This document shows positions 30,506-41,991 of a DNA stretch of 64,000 nt, piece by piece. How positions within the stretch are numbered: position 1 is the first letter of the stretch; the number at the start of each line of letters is the position of its first letter. A model generated the notes under the pieces. It ran no database searches, was not told the DNA's origin, and saw nothing but the letters and a program-made list of their open reading frames with translations. Made by a program: the position numbers and the translations under genes. The stretch covers positions 11,780,001 through 11,844,000 of the forward strand of contig JAWQUS010000017.1 of the NCBI GenBank assembly GCA_036365455.1, written 5' to 3'. Source of the DNA: Macrosoma leucophasiata (Eukaryota > Arthropoda > Insecta > Lepidoptera > Hedylidae).

Positions 30506-31512
30506 ACAGTGAAACGATAAGTTATAACACAGTATAAGTATTTCATCAGTTACAAAAATACCGCTAAACGCCAAAGTAGAACAATGAAATTATAAATATT
30601 CCCCTTCGAAGCCGCTTAAATAAAAACTGCTTACAAAGTTTACTCGTGTTATGAAAATCGTGGGACGGAGGCACGACGTTTTCAGTAAATACTATACCGA
30701 TACAGCAAATTCCGACGATTAGGTCGACCACAATATTATTACGTGACTTGCTCCCTAAACGGACAGGCAGGCAATCTCTATAAAGAGGTATTTGGGACCC
30801 TAATTTACACCCCCTTCCCTAATATTCGGCATCTTGGTTATGAAGGTCCGGTCTGGCCCTTCGATCCCCCGTTTAAGTCCGACATGCCTTTTGAAGCTTA
30901 TATGTTAGGTATTACAGGGCAAAATGCGTTGATACCGACATAAGTATAGCGAGCCATCAGTTATAAATGTTTTTTTATTAGATCTATTTTAGATCTTCAC
31001 GATCAAGGGCCTTAAATTTATTCGATAGAAGTCTTAGCACAAATTTCCATGTTATCAAATATTGGACCGTTTTTTCGGCGTATGTTGCTATGTAAGTGTA
31101 AAAGTATTTCGGTAGTTATGCCTTAGCAGTCATGATATTGACGTTGAGCGTGGGTGTACATACTCAAATGCCACAACCTTTTTAGAGTAGTATTGTTGTG
31201 CTATTTCTTGGAAAGTGTTACGTTCTCTCTATGACTTTAAGCAATCCCACAGCCATTATTATTGTGTTTACTTGTACTACCTATTATGATCATATAGTTT
31301 AGTTGTAAATACTTTAAGGGGAATATTAGGTACGTAAACAGAAATGTTACTTACGAATAAACGTTCTTGTATTAAAGAGATCGTAGATTTAAATATTAAG
31401 AAAACTTGGAATACCGAACCGAAGTATTATTTATACGCTAGGTAGTGTTTGATACATACTTACACCTATTGTTATTATTAACAAGTAAAAATATCAAGTT
31501 GGAATTAAGTTT
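30506..31512. other. Unassigned DNA
   Basis: The frame at 30743-30943 (66 aa) shows no domain. No repeat recognised. Confidence 0.35.
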
Positions 31513-31513
31513 T

Positions 31514-31794
31514 ACTGGTGGTAGAGTTCTATTGTAGGAGCTCGAGGGCGTAGGCACCACCGCATTACCTAATTTATCTGCCGCTAAATGGTAGTGTTCA
31601 GCACTATTGTGTTCCGGTTTGATGGTAATGTATGGCCCCGTAATAACTATCACAGAGACAGAACACCTAAGGTCTCAGGGGTGGCAACGCATCTGCATTT
31701 TGGCCCCTTTTTGTGTAGATGTCTATAGGCTGCAGTCATCACTTAATATCAATGTGAACTGTATGCTTGTTTGCCACCTTTGTAACATAAAAAA
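31514..31794 (+). repeat. RepA, full length
   Basis: ACTGGTGGTAGAGTTC to a short A6 tail at 31788-31794. It keeps GTGTTCAGCACTATTG and CACAGAGACAGAACACC and belongs to the GACAGAACAC subtype, also seen at 41992 and 43331. Confidence 0.8.
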
Positions 31795-32196
31795 GTATCG
31801 TAGGTACGTATTATTACGTAAAATGTAACATGTATCTAAAATACATTAAAAATCTGTGATTTCATGTAGATGTTTATAGACTTCATGACAAAAAAAAACA
31901 TTTCCAACTCTTAAACTGCCTACATTTTGGTCGCTCGATAAGTTGTTTCTTGGCGTACATATAATACATTTCATATGTATGGCATATACGTATTTATATT
32001 TGATTCGATGACTGATGAGTGAACGGATATTGAGATGTGGCTCCGGATATTAACCGAATCTGCAAGATCTAAACGTGTAAGCTATAGGTGTCTATTTATA
32101 AATTACTCAATATTGATGTCTTGAGAGTGAAATTGATGTTTTATATGTATGGTATATGTCGTATCTTAGACAAGCAATCTTATTAAAATACTAGCT
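31795..32196. other. Unassigned AT-rich DNA
   Basis: ATATGTATGGCATATACGTA and a similar TATATGTATGGTATATGTCG word occur near 31973 and 32141, possibly a short old duplicate. Confidence 0.3.
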
Positions 32197-32478
32197 TGGT
32201 TGGTAGAGCTCCAGTGACAGAGCTGGCGGGCGAAGGCACCACCGCATTACCTAATATACTTGCCGGTAAATGGTAGTGTTCAGCACTATCGTGTTCCGGT
32301 CAGGTGGTAATGTATGGCTTTGTAATTTCCGTCACAGAGACATAACACTTTAGGCCTCAGGAGTAACGCATCTGCATTTTGATCTGGGTCTTTTTGTAAG
32401 TGTCTATAGGCTGCAGTCATCACTTAACATCAATGTGAACTGCATACTTGTTTCCCAATTAGATTCCATAAAAAAAAA
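32197..32478 (+). repeat. RepA, full length
   Basis: TTGGTAGAGCTCCAGTGACA to an A9 tail at 32469-32478. CACAGAGACATAACAC subtype. Confidence 0.8.
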
Positions 32479-32574
32479 TCTCCCCTAATGACGCAAAACA
32501 ATGTTGTAGGCTTTGTCCACCAAGTGGAGTGATGAGTGAATCATCCAGGCTTCGTATGGATGTATTGGTAACTA

Positions 32575-32640
32575 TTCCTTCTGGCACTGTATTATATGTT
32601 CCGAACCCCTACGAATAAGAAATTGTGAAAAAGTATAATC
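32575..32640 (+). repeat. Short repeat shared with 33.4 kb
   Basis: CTGTATTATATGTTCCGAAC and CCCCTACGAATAAG correspond to 33402-33440 (CTGTATTATGTGTGCCGAAC, CCCCTACCAGAG). It probably belongs to the 5' part of family K. Confidence 0.45.
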
Positions 32641-32694
32641 AGTGTTCAGTCATAAGACGTATTGACAAAAATATTGACGTTTAACTATACTTAC

Positions 32695-32946
32695 AGGGCT
32701 CAACAATAAATATTGCACATCGAGCCTAGGAAGGAGACTGCGGCTTATTTCGGGTCTGTAGAGCGTTACCTCTTTCGCACCGTACTTATTTGACGTTTGT
32801 CGACCGACCGTTTTGATCAAGTTTTGACCAATACCGGACTGTCAGTGTTTACGTAAGCAGTGTGCAACAGAGATAACGCTCTATGAAGTCGAAACGAGAC
32901 GATCGTCTCTTTCGCAGGCTCGATGTGCAATATTCATTGTTATGTA
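32695..32946. mobile_element. Palindromic TIR element, copy 2
   Basis: Same element as 3122-3386. AGGGCTCAACAATAAATATT starts it and TATTCATTGTTATGTAC ends it, with GAGCGTTACCTCT and GAGATAACGCTC inside. A family D SINE begins directly to its right. Confidence 0.7.
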
Positions 32947-32950
32947 CTGA

Positions 32951-33286
32951 AGCGCGCATGGCCCCGTGGCTGGTGTAGATCATTAGTGATCTACTCGGTT
33001 AAGCACTATGAGTTACTAGTAGCAAATTAAAATGCGCGTTTCCGTGCATCGGCGAGCACGTTAAGCCGTCGGTCCCGGTTGCTATCGATAGATGGCAGTC
33101 GTTTAACCTTGTCGGAGGCCTTATAGGCGGTTTGAAAACATCCGACAGCGGGTTGGCCACTAAACCACCCACCTCTACCAATCCGCATTGGAGTAGCGTG
33201 GTGGAGTAAACTCCAGGCCTCCCCCAAAAAAAGGGAGAGACTCGTGCCCAGCAGTGGGACGTATAATGAGTTGCCATTATTATTAC
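32951..33286 (+). mobile_element. SINE-like repeat (family D), copy 1
   Basis: AGCGCGCATGGCC, GTGGCTGGTGTAGAT, then CACGTTAAGCCGTCGGTCCC, GGTTGCTATCGATAGATGGC, TTGAAAACATCCGACAGCGG and CCCAGCAGTGGGACGTATAA, ending in TTATTATTA. The tRNA-like A box (TGGCCCCGTGGCTGG) is plausible; the B box is not clear in this copy. Confidence 0.7.
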
Positions 33287-33436
33287 TGTACTTACGGAGG
33301 TAGGTATTATAATTATAAAATGTCAAAGTTGATCAAAATTTGTAGGACATCCCACGTGTACCACCATGTAGTGCCAGTCTTAGCCCTTACTTAGCACTTC
33401 TAGTACTGTATTATGTGTGCCGAACCCCTACCAGAG

Positions 33437-33690
33437 AATGTAACACTACAACGTATAGAATGGACACTTCGCCGTCCCGCCCGATTTCCCCGCATCACCC
33501 AACGTCCTCTTATGGGCGACGGTTGGTATTTTGTACGTGCTACGCACACAGGTGCACGTGTAAATACACATCACTGATTGATGTATGTGTAATTGAGAAA
33601 AATTAAGCGATTGTATGGAATTTTTTTAAAGAAAAATTTAAAAAAGAAGAAAAAATTGGCGGACTGTCCTAGGTGTGCCCCTACGAACAA
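33437..33690 (+). mobile_element. Family K non-autonomous element, copy 2
   Basis: GTATAGAATGGACACTTCGC start, GTGCACGTGTAAATACACAT block, and a GGCGGACTGTCCTAGG end. It contains an extra A-rich stretch near 33625-33657. Confidence 0.55.
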
Positions 33691-33819
33691 TAAATTGGTA
33701 AGAAGAATAGTAAGTTATCAGTCAAAAAACGTGTGCCCAAAATATGGACATTTAACAGTACCTAGTATGGAGGTATAATATTTAACAAATTAGTAGTAGA
33801 GGCAAATTGTCTTAGGCAC

Positions 33820-33905
33820 TAGAGAGCCCAGGAATTGCTACTCCTACCTATGCATTTCCTAACTCTGGTTTTTATGTAGATGTCTTTAGATAGCAGTATC
33901 CTCCT
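33820..33905 (+). repeat. RepA 3' scrap
   Basis: CTCTGGTTTTTATGTAGATG and TCTTTAGATAGCAGTAT follow RepA order but are strongly diverged. It directly precedes a better RepA copy. Confidence 0.35.
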
Positions 33906-33911
33906 ACTTTT

Positions 33912-34181
33912 ACTGGTGGTAGCCCGCGAGCTCCAACCTCCGCATTACTTAATATATTTGCCGCTAAATGGTAGTATTCAGCACTATCGTGTTCCGGTCA
34001 GGTGGTAATGTACGGCCCTGTAATTTCCGACACAGACGCATAACACCTTAGGCCTCAGGAGTGGCAACGCATCTGCATCTCGACCTTGGTCTTCGTGAAA
34101 GTGTCTATAGGCTGCAGTCATCACTTAACATCAATGTGAACTGCATGCTTGTTTGCCACTTCCATTACATTAAAAAAAAAA
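33912..34181 (+). repeat. RepA, internally shortened 5' part
   Basis: ACTGGTGGTAGCCCGCGAGC lacks part of the GTAGGCACCACCG region. The rest is well conserved and ends in A10 or more at 34170-34181. Confidence 0.8.
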
Positions 34182-34690
34182 CTACGTAATCCACTTTGTT
34201 AGCCATACTAATCACACAAAGAACAACATCTACAAACACTTAAGATGCGACAACGTAAAAAAATATTGCCATCTTAAATATCTCCGGGTAAAAAAGATTA
34301 AATTGCAAGAAGTAAAATTAATTACTGCAAGTTTCACCCAAGCTTAACTACTTTCTTCGGGGAGAAAATGCTGCAAAAATTTCAAATAAATACAGCTTCT
34401 ACATTCCTCTCCCGCTAACGAAGAGTATAAAACTGTCCACCCCTTTGAATAAACCGTGAAAAAGGCTGAGAATAGCCTATTAACACGACGACAATCTTGT
34501 AAAACTGGAACGGGGGATAATATTTTTCTTTTATTTCGAATAGACTGAGCTGGCCACTAATTAGATTACGTGCGACGTTTTATTAGAATGGATGTTTAAA
34601 TCACTTAAATGTCATAAGTGTGATTATATCGTGAGGAGAAGATTACTAAGGTTCGGTTGTATCAATATATTTGATAAAGTTAAGGTTGTC
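34182..34690. other. Unassigned DNA
   Basis: No gene or repeat recognised. GGGTAAAAAAG and AAGCTTAACTAC regions are unique in this window. Confidence 0.3.
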
Positions 34691-34847
34691 ATTTCCGGCA
34701 CAGAGGCATAACACCTTAGGCCTCAGGAGTGGTAGCGCATCTGCATTTTGACCTTGGTCTTTGTGTGGGTGTCTATAGGCTGCAGTCATCACTTAACATC
34801 AATGTGAACTGCAAGCTTGTTCGCCACTTCCATTACATAAAAAAAAG
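34691..34847 (+). repeat. RepA, 5'-truncated, poly(A)
   Basis: Begins abruptly at ATTTCCGGCACAGAGGCATA and keeps the full 3' half with a poly(A) tail at 34839-34847. This is the 5'-truncated form expected from target-primed reverse transcription. Confidence 0.85.
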
Positions 34848-35545
34848 GTAAGGTTTTTGACAAATTTAACAATAGGTGACAGTAACATTTACTTTTGTTT
34901 TTTTTTGGTGGGAGCCTTTAAATAGGCTTATGGTGGTCTTATTTTATTTCATATTCTTGGTGTGTTTATGAGTTATATTAAATAAAGTTGGTGACATTTT
35001 TATTACAGTGGCTGTATATAGTAAAATAGAATAACAGTGCGATAACACGGCCTTTCAGGTTGCCTCCAAAACTTTATAGTAAATATTCTGGTAAAGTAGC
35101 CATCGCTTTACTCGAATTTCTGAATCTAACTCACTTGACTGACAATAAATAATTGACTGACGGACTTATACTAACTTTTACGCTGCTTAAATACGAAATA
35201 TCGTTTAAATTGTCACTGGCAATATGCGTAACAGAGATGGCATAACTAAAAAAAAAAAAATTAGGTACTTTAGCTGTGACTGCCAAGTGCGTTGCGCCAG
35301 CGTATTTTTTGTCATAGTTAAAGTTAGAAGAGAGAGATAGTTAAAGTCAGAAGTTATTAGGGTTGATGATTCCCTCACTACCTGGCAGAAAAGTGAGGTT
35401 AACTTTAACATTAACCAGCGCAGTTCGGCCAGTTACGGCGAGTAGTTAAATTTAAAATAAGATGATGCAACCCAGCCTACATTGTCACTGGATCTATCCC
35501 TACTATATTATATTATATATTATTTATATTATATTTTATTATATA
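34848..35545. other. Unassigned DNA
   Basis: GGTTGCCTCCAAAACTT (35059-35075) is an inverted scrap of the 6.6-kb repeat. AT-rich low complexity at 35505-35560. No gene. Confidence 0.35.
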
Positions 35546-35714
35546 AATATTATAAATGCGAAAGTAACTCTGTCTGTCTGTCTGTTACTTTTTCACGTCC
35601 AAACGACTAAACCGATTTTTTAATGAAATTTGGTACAGACATAGAGCTGACTTTGAGAAAGAGCATAGGCTACTTAGTTATATGCACGCGGGCGAAGCCG
35701 CGGGCAAAAGCTAG
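35546..35714 (-). repeat. LINE-3'-end-like repeat (family G1 type)
   Basis: Minus strand: CTAGCTTTTGCCCGCGGCTT, CGCCCGCGTGC, the ACCGATTTTTTAATGAAATT complement and a (TCTG)n run, ending TATAAT-rich. The best representative of this subfamily here. Confidence 0.7.
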
Positions 35715-36401
35715 TAATCTATAATTAATGTTTGAGTTCAAAAGAATCGTAGCAAGTTCCATTCATTGATTTGTACAGAATAAATGAAAATCCAGTACGC
35801 AACTGGGCAGAACAGGATTGAAATATTATCTAGAAAGCATAAAGGACATTTCCTGGTATTGAAGATATTATTACCTCACCGGAATAAAAACAGTTCTTAC
35901 TACCAACAGTTAAAGCCCTCCATATTAAACTTTGATTTAAAAGTTTTTATTTCGGCGAGGTAAAACATAACATTGGAAAATATTTTTAGCTTTCTTAAAT
36001 TATATTTCAAATCAACGGTGCAACACCTTGTATCTCTTTATAATTTTTAATTTTGCTATGATTCTTTGATCTATCGCAACCGTTCTCTATAGAACCTTTT
36101 CTTCAAAGAGACTAGAAGCGGAAGAAGAAGCTTGGAGAGATTTTAGAGCCGCGTTGAAGAACCTATCAAAATTGAAGCATTATATAGCTTTAGGTCTAAT
36201 CTTTTATCATAAACAAATTGTAGAGGCCTGAAACCTTTCTGAACAATGAATGCTAATCTTAAAGATGCTATTTCAAATTGAGCTCTATGTGTTGCTCATC
36301 AACTTCTTTTATTGTTGCCTTGAGAGCAACTTGAAGACATTTTCGCTGAACTAGATCTGGCCTGAGATTTAAAATTTAAATTTAAATTAGCCTATATTTC
36401 T
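35715..36401. other. Unassigned AT-rich DNA
   Basis: No gene or repeat recognised. Confidence 0.3.
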
Positions 36402-36460
36402 TCTACACTCTCTGCCTACCCCGTTAGGGACCTGGCGTGAAGATACATACATACATACAT
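36402..36460 (+). repeat. LINE 3' terminus with (ACAT)n tail (family F)
   Basis: CTCTGCCTACCCCGTTAGGG, ACCTGGCGTGAAGAT, then (ACAT)n. A severely 5'-truncated copy of the LINE whose longer versions are at 40144-40253 and 42622-42935. Confidence 0.75.
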
Positions 36461-37557
36461 AATGATAACTATTAATATACCTACAACACATAATTAATAT
36501 TTAACAAATTATCTTTTAAAACATTTTTTTTTTAATTTATTGGCCTGGGATTACTGGAGGCTATCGGGGTGTTATATTGCTGCTAAGTAATAGATGGTTG
36601 TATTTCAAAACGTTCGTTATTCGACATTGGAATAACTGTTCGATACGTTGTCAGAAAACACGCTTTATAAAGATTACACCGTGTGTATGTTAGAATTTTT
36701 CATCGTAGCAAACCCAGAGTAAAGCTTAAACACAATAGCATCACGGCTTCTATGTACAAACAGTATAACAAATGACCAGTCCAATATACGGCTCCGTCGG
36801 ACATTCCTGTTGGAACGACAATATTTTCCTTTTTATTGCGGGCCCAAGTCTGTCCAATTACAACTGCAATTAAGTTAATTTGAAGGTTGGAAGCCGTTCC
36901 ATAACTGCCGACCTATGAATTACACTTAGTTATAAAGCGTTTATGATTCTGTCTGTATTACCCCTGAATGTTTTAAACTAGGAATGAAAGCGCGCATTCA
37001 ATGCACTTCACATCAGTTTCTCTTTTCAGTTAAAAAGAATCTGTATCAAAGCAGATTTTTATTTTAAAAAAATAATAGTTAAATATTAACAGAATAAAAA
37101 CACAACTCAGTTTTAAATGTAAGTATTTACTTACTTTGAAGATGATTAATTGCAATATTTTCATTGAGTTTGTGAAGATGAGATATTCGCTTTTTTGCGT
37201 TTTAGCGCTGTGGATTCATAACTTAAAAATATTTTTCTAAGCGGTTTAAATTAAGTACTTACTAATTACGTATGCTTTACTTACACAAAAAAGCGGCCAA
37301 GTGCGAGTCGGATTCCAATGCAAATGAAGGGTCCTCGGTCGAGAGACAGACACGGCGTATCTAAGGGTTCAGTTTTAAGCCGTTTGGCTACGAATCCCTT
37401 AAAAAGACATGTATCTATCAATAATAGAAAATATTTAAGTATTTTTAAATATTATCATACATTGTACTGGCCCCGTATGAAATAGAAGATAAAGCAAATA
37501 TTAAAGGACTGAACACACGACGTTCATTGAATTAGTTGAATGCTTTTCCATCTAACT
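36461..37557. other. Unassigned DNA with one scrap
   Basis: AGCGGCCAAGTGCGAGTCGG at 37291-37310, with AAGGGTCCTCGGTC after it, is the start of family H (see 59505). Nothing else recognised. Confidence 0.45.
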
Positions 37558-38124
37558 AGCAAGCATGGCAGTTCACATGAACATACTCGTATAAGTGACA
37601 ACTGCAGTCTATAGATACTGACAGAAAACCTGAGGCCTAAATGCAAATGCTAACCTGGAGGCCTGAATTGTTTTGCCTTTGTGATAGTTATTATCAGGCC
37701 ATACATTATCATCTAATCGGAACACGATAGTGCTGAACACATAGAGCAACGCGGCTCACCGGTCGCGGCGGACCGGAGGGGAGTAGTCATAGCGCAAATG
37801 CTGTAAGATGCAAACAGATGCAAAACAGTCTGACATTTTTTGCGGGAGGAAATGTGTGCGACACACACGCACACTACAAAATTGTCTATAACTACTCACA
37901 CCTTGACTTTAACAAATTCCAGGAACAATGTCACGCACACATTTAAACATCTAGGCGACAGTTATAGGCCCATTTGGGCTTGTACTTTGACAGAGGGGAA
38001 AGCCTGCATATGGCTACTCCTCTCCGGTGTTGCTCTATGGCTGAACATTACCATTTGGCGCCACATAGTTTAGGTAATGCGGTGTTGCCTACCCCCTCGA
38101 GCCGACATTGAATCTCTTCCAGTA
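37558..38124 (-). repeat. RepA interrupted by a hAT-like MITE
   Basis: Minus-strand RepA (CAGTTCACATGAACAT ... GAACACGATAGTGCTGAACA) is cut at GCTGAACA and continues after the MITE (CTGAACATTACCATTTGGC to CGAGCCGACATTGAATCTCT). The reading resumes exactly across the 8-bp duplication, which confirms both elements. Confidence 0.85.
37740..38039. mobile_element. hAT-like MITE, 300 bp, nested in RepA
   Basis: Ends CATAGAGCAACGCGG and its inverted form TGCTCTATG, with longer imperfect TIRs rich in CGG (CGGCGGACCGGAGGGGAGTA). An exact 8-bp duplication GCTGAACA lies at 37732-37739 and 38040-38047. Relatives are at 41656-41968, 45254-45517 and the relic at 12545. The internal part (GCAAAACAGTCTGACATTTT, GTGTGCGACACACAC) is conserved but inverted relative to the other two. 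Non-coding. Confidence 0.88.
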
Positions 38125-38523
38125 TAATGTAAAAGAAAATCTCCAATACTAACCATGTAAATGATTGTACCTACACAAACAACTTATCTCGTCGGTATTT
38201 TGCCACGAGCGTTCCTATACAATTTAATATCCAAGTATAAATATACCTAGAGTATAACGTGACTAAACTTGTTTCCTAACATTAGAACAACAACGCGTGG
38301 TATGAAACATAATAAATGTAGCAGCCACAGTCTGTTTTGTTTCCCCCGAAATTCTATATAAGTAGGTTATGGAAATAATGAAGCTCCGAACACGCGGCGT
38401 TTATTGAATAAGTTGAACGCTTTCCTACCTATTATCAATTGTTATTGTTAGCATTCTGTGAGGATTAGTGCATATGGATATTTTCTAATGTTATGTGAAT
38501 GGATTCAGTACTTATATTTAAAT
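38125..38523. other. Unassigned DNA
   Basis: GAACACGCGGCGTTTATTGA (38386) resembles GAACACACGACGTTCATTGA (37511), so a short unclassified word is repeated. No gene. Confidence 0.35.
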
Positions 38524-38860
38524 ACTAGCGACCCGCCCGGCTTCGCGCAAGTGCAATGTAGATTGTTATTGGTAATTTGATGCCATTTTCAATCATCGAT
38601 TCCTGCCTATTCATTTAATTAAAACGATAATTGCCGACTAGCCGTTATGTCAAGAGATATAAGGTTTACATTTGAAAAAATAATATAATCGTTAACTTTT
38701 CTTAAAATTTGTAATTTTTCGCGCATTTGTCTATTTTTCTTTAATAAAAACCTTTTCCGGACAATTATGAATACAACACAAAAAGAAATATCGAAATCGG
38801 TCCAGCGATTCTCGAGATTTGCGCTTAGCAAAACATTTAGCGATTTATTTTTATTTTTCG
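38524..38860 (+). repeat. LINE-3'-end-like repeat (family G7)
   Basis: ACTAGCGACCCGCCCGGCTT, then an AATCGGTCCAGCGATTCTCG core and a TTTATTTTTATTTTT end. Confidence 0.6.
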
Positions 38861-38873
38861 TTTCTTATATTTG

Positions 38874-39023
38874 AAGTGGCAAACAAGCATATAGTTCACA
38901 GTAATTGTCAGTGGTTACTGTAGTCTATTCTACATATAAACCAAAGATTTCAATGCAGATGTGTGCTATGCCTCTGTACCGGCAATTATCATACATATCA
39001 TCTAATTTATGTTTAGTGGTATG
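38874..39023 (-). repeat. RepA, diverged
   Basis: AAGTGGCAAACAAGCATATA, GTTCACAG, TGTGCTATGCCTCTGTACCG. Shortened on its 5' side. Confidence 0.6.
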
Positions 39024-39094
39024 GCAAGGTCAGTGCAGCTATAACTAGTAAATATTTTGAACTTTTAAAGGAGGAATTATCCAAAATATTCAAT

Positions 39095-39194
39095 AAATCT
39101 TATTTATTTCATATCTCGTGTCATCATCGATTTCTCTGAAGTACAAAATCTTATTTATTTCATATTTCGTGTCCTACATTGATTTCTCTGCATG
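39095..39194 (+). repeat. 51-bp tandem duplication
   Basis: Two units (39095-39145 and 39146-39194), each with AAATCTTATTTATTTCATAT, CGTGTC and GATTTCTCTG. Small differences suggest it is not new. Confidence 0.85.
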
Positions 39195-40143
39195 TCATAT
39201 CGTATTTCAAGGAAAATAAATGAAGCATTTCGATACCATCACCAAAACATTCACTTAATTTCCGTTGTCATAATATTGTGCCTTTGTACGAAATTCACGT
39301 ATGATGAATACGTATGAGATGTACACAAAAGCGTACAAATTAGTTTTCTTTTGAATTAGCAATTCAGTAGAGATGCGCACTCTCCAATCCACATTTTTCA
39401 TGAAACCCATCTTCCCTCCTCAGTGTATGTAGGCAAGCTCATGATTTGAAAGATCATTTTTCTTTTTCGCCATGTCCATCCGTCTGACCGCAGTGCTACG
39501 AGATTCTTAATACTAGAAGGCTACAATTTGATATGAATAAATATATTAGTCACTTCGACAAAGTGATGTTATAAAATCTTGAAAAAGATTATTATTCTTT
39601 ACATAATATTTAGGGTATCACCCGTACTTCACGTAAAGTGCAGATATTTTTTTTTCGTTTCCCGTCGTGTTGTGTATTTTAAGATAGGTCTTTAAAAATA
39701 TTTGGGGTTTGACACGACTATTCTCCGTTTGTGAAATAATTAGCTTTTAGGTCCAAAGTTTTTGTTAGAGTTTGAGCACCCCGAAAGGGTTCGGGTTAGT
39801 TGTTTGCTTTGAAATGTATCTTTTCATATCCATGAATACTTTGAAAATGAAAACATATGTTCAGATCAAACTTCGATATTTTTGTTATACTTGGAGCCGT
39901 TCCCTTTATTTTCTTTATTGGTTTGGTTGAGAGGTTTTGTTGATCCTGGATTTGGGTTCTGGAAGTTACTTCATCTCGCAGTTAATTGTAAAACAAGGCG
40001 TGCTTTGAATTATAAACACTCAGAGGAAATAAACATTATTCGCATCTTTGTTTGATCACGGTTCACATTAAAATTACACTTTTTCGTTTTCGACCATATT
40101 CGGGTTGATAACATTTTTTATAAATTATTAGTTTTACATTATT
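39195..40143. other. Unassigned DNA
   Basis: No gene or repeat recognised. Long stretches of low GC with no family words. Confidence 0.35.
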
Positions 40144-40253
40144 TTTGTAGATGAGGCATGAGAGGTATATCAGGACCGGGATATCTGGCGCTCTACACTC
40201 TCTGCCTACCCCATTAGGGACCTGGCGTGAAGATACATACATACATACAAACA
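40144..40253 (+). repeat. LINE 3' terminus with (ACAT)n tail (family F)
   Basis: GAGGCATGAGAGGTATATCA, GGACCGGGATATCTGGCGCT, CTACACTCTCTGCCTACC, ACCTGGCGTGAAG and (ACAT)n. The equivalent coding frame is seen in the minus-strand copy at 42643-42906. Confidence 0.75.
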
Positions 40254-40514
40254 TTATTTTTATGCTTTTTTCTATCCCTGGGTGCGGATGGATAAATGGA
40301 AAAGCTAAAGAAATAAAATTGAGATAATATCAGAACATTGAAAGATAATTGGATTAACTTATCTCTTTCATACGACATTTGGCTTTGCTTATTCGCTTAC
40401 CACTCGTACTTGCAAATAATATTTCGGAGAACATATTCTTTATGCATTGAAATGATGGTTTTTTCAATAGTTACACGTAAGATAAAAAATCAGACCTCAA
40501 GCAATCAGAATTAC

Positions 40515-40558
40515 ATACGTAGTATTATTACGTATTCTCACGTAATAATACTACGTAT
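40515..40558. repeat. Perfect 19-bp-arm hairpin
   Basis: Arms 40515-40533 and 40540-40558 pair perfectly (first arm ATACGTAGTATTATTACGT) around a 6-nt loop. It lies exactly at the left edge of family K copy 3. Confidence 0.9.
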
Positions 40559-40782
40559 GGAATGGACAGTTGGACATCCCACGTGATTTCCCCCCTTGCA
40601 GCCTGCATCTCCGCTTGAGTACTTACTATGCCGGCACCCTCGTGCACTGAGGTTGCGAGCGGGCAACTGTGTGTGTGCGTGTAAAAACACGTCCTGATTG
40701 ATGTTTGTGTAGCAGGTAACCAGAATAAGCATTTGTATGGGATTTTAGCTGAGTGTCCGCGGTGTGCCTCAAGTTTAAACCC
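40555..40782 (+). mobile_element. Family K non-autonomous element, copy 3
   Basis: GTATGGAATGGACAGTTGG, GTGTAAAAACACGTCC, GATTGATGTTTGTGTA, CATTTGTATGGGATTTT and CTGAGTGTCCGCGGTGTGCC. More diverged, with a long internal substitution near 40600-40670. Confidence 0.5.
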
Positions 40783-41042
40783 GGGAAGTATACCTATATT
40801 TTCATTTGTTATTACAAAATTAGGCTTCTTATCTACAGGAGTTTAGTCCTAGTATGCAAACCAGTGGCGTGGCTAGCATGGGTGCAACCCTGTGCGTGCG
40901 TCCCCGCCACTCCCCCTAGCAGCTCTGGTGCAAACGTAGCTACCCTAAGATTGATCTCGTAAATGATTGTAAAGATGGTGTTGCATTTCTGTTAGAAATT
41001 AAATGGTGGGAGTCAAGCGGTCACACGGTTCCTTATAATTAC
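40783..41042. other. Unassigned DNA
   Basis: The frame 40753-40962 has no domain; CAGTGGCGTGGCTAGCATGG is a locally GC-rich patch. Confidence 0.3.
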
Positions 41043-41280
41043 TTCTGGTGGCAGAGTCCAGTGCATTAGTTTAAGAACGTAGGCACCGCTGCATAACCTA
41101 ATTTATCGCCACCAAATGGTAGTGTTATACTGTGTTCCAGTTAGATGGTAATGTATAACAGATAGCAACATAGGTCTAACGGGGTGGCAACGCATCCGCA
41201 TTTCGACCTCTGGTTTTTGTGTCATCACTTAATATCAATGTGAGCTGCATGCTTTTTTACCACCTTCCTTACACAAAAAA
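41043..41280 (+). repeat. RepA, internally shortened
   Basis: TTCTGGTGGCAGAGTCCAGT start and ACACAAAAAA end. Most of the CACAGAGACA and GTAGATGTCTATAGG segments are deleted. Confidence 0.75.
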
Positions 41281-41655
41281 TACTAAAGCCTTTCCAATCT
41301 TATTTATCAATCCTGTGTTTAAACTGCATAATATTTGTATGAGTAGAAAGATTATCATATTATCGCACACATTTCACTGACAATAACAATCTAATGTTAC
41401 ACGATAACGGTGGATGGTTTTATTGACACTCTATTTTTTATTCTTACCTTACAAAAACGTCATCGCCAACACAGACCTTTATCATTGTCAATAAAACGCC
41501 ATATAAATCAAATGAAAAGATATATTTGTATTTTAGGTGAAAATTGTTGCTTTGTTATTATAATTTACAGCCAGGGATCATCAGCCATCTGACTGTTTAC
41601 TGATATAAAAGATTGAGATGTGCAGTATCCAATAAGAAATACTGTACATCGACTT
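41281..41655. other. Unassigned DNA
   Basis: The frame 41410-41592 has no domain. No repeat recognised. Confidence 0.3.
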
Positions 41656-41968
41656 CATAGAGCAACACGGGCCACCGGCTGCGGCGGACCGGAGGGGAGT
41701 AGCCATATGAAGGCTTTCCCCTCTGTCTAAGTACAAGACCAAATGGTCTTATGCCTGTCGCCCAGATATTTAAACGTGTGCGTGAAATTGTTTATGTATT
41801 TTGTTAAACTCAAGGTGTGAGTTTCGTAATAAAAGACGATTTTTGTAGTGTGAGTGTGTGTCACACGCATTTCCCCCCGCAAAAAATGACAGACTGTTTT
41901 GCATCGGTTATAAACGCTATGGAGCTTCTACCCGCCGCGCCGCGACCAGTGGGCCGAGTTGTTGTATG
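41656..41968. mobile_element. hAT-like MITE, 313 bp
   Basis: CATAGAGCAACACGGGCCAC at the left; the inverted end is GTTGTATG, with one change from the family. Flanking 8-mers ATCGACTT (41648-41655) and ATCGGCTT (41969-41976) differ at one base, so the insertion is older than the 45-kb copy. Interior: ACTGTTTTGCATCGGTTATA and AAATGACAGAC. Confidence 0.8.
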
Positions 41969-41991
41969 ATCGGCTTTAGGAAGGAGACTTT

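Noticed and set aside
35505..35560. AT-rich origin or satellite
   Set aside because: Short TATATTA-type low complexity with no period longer than a few bases.
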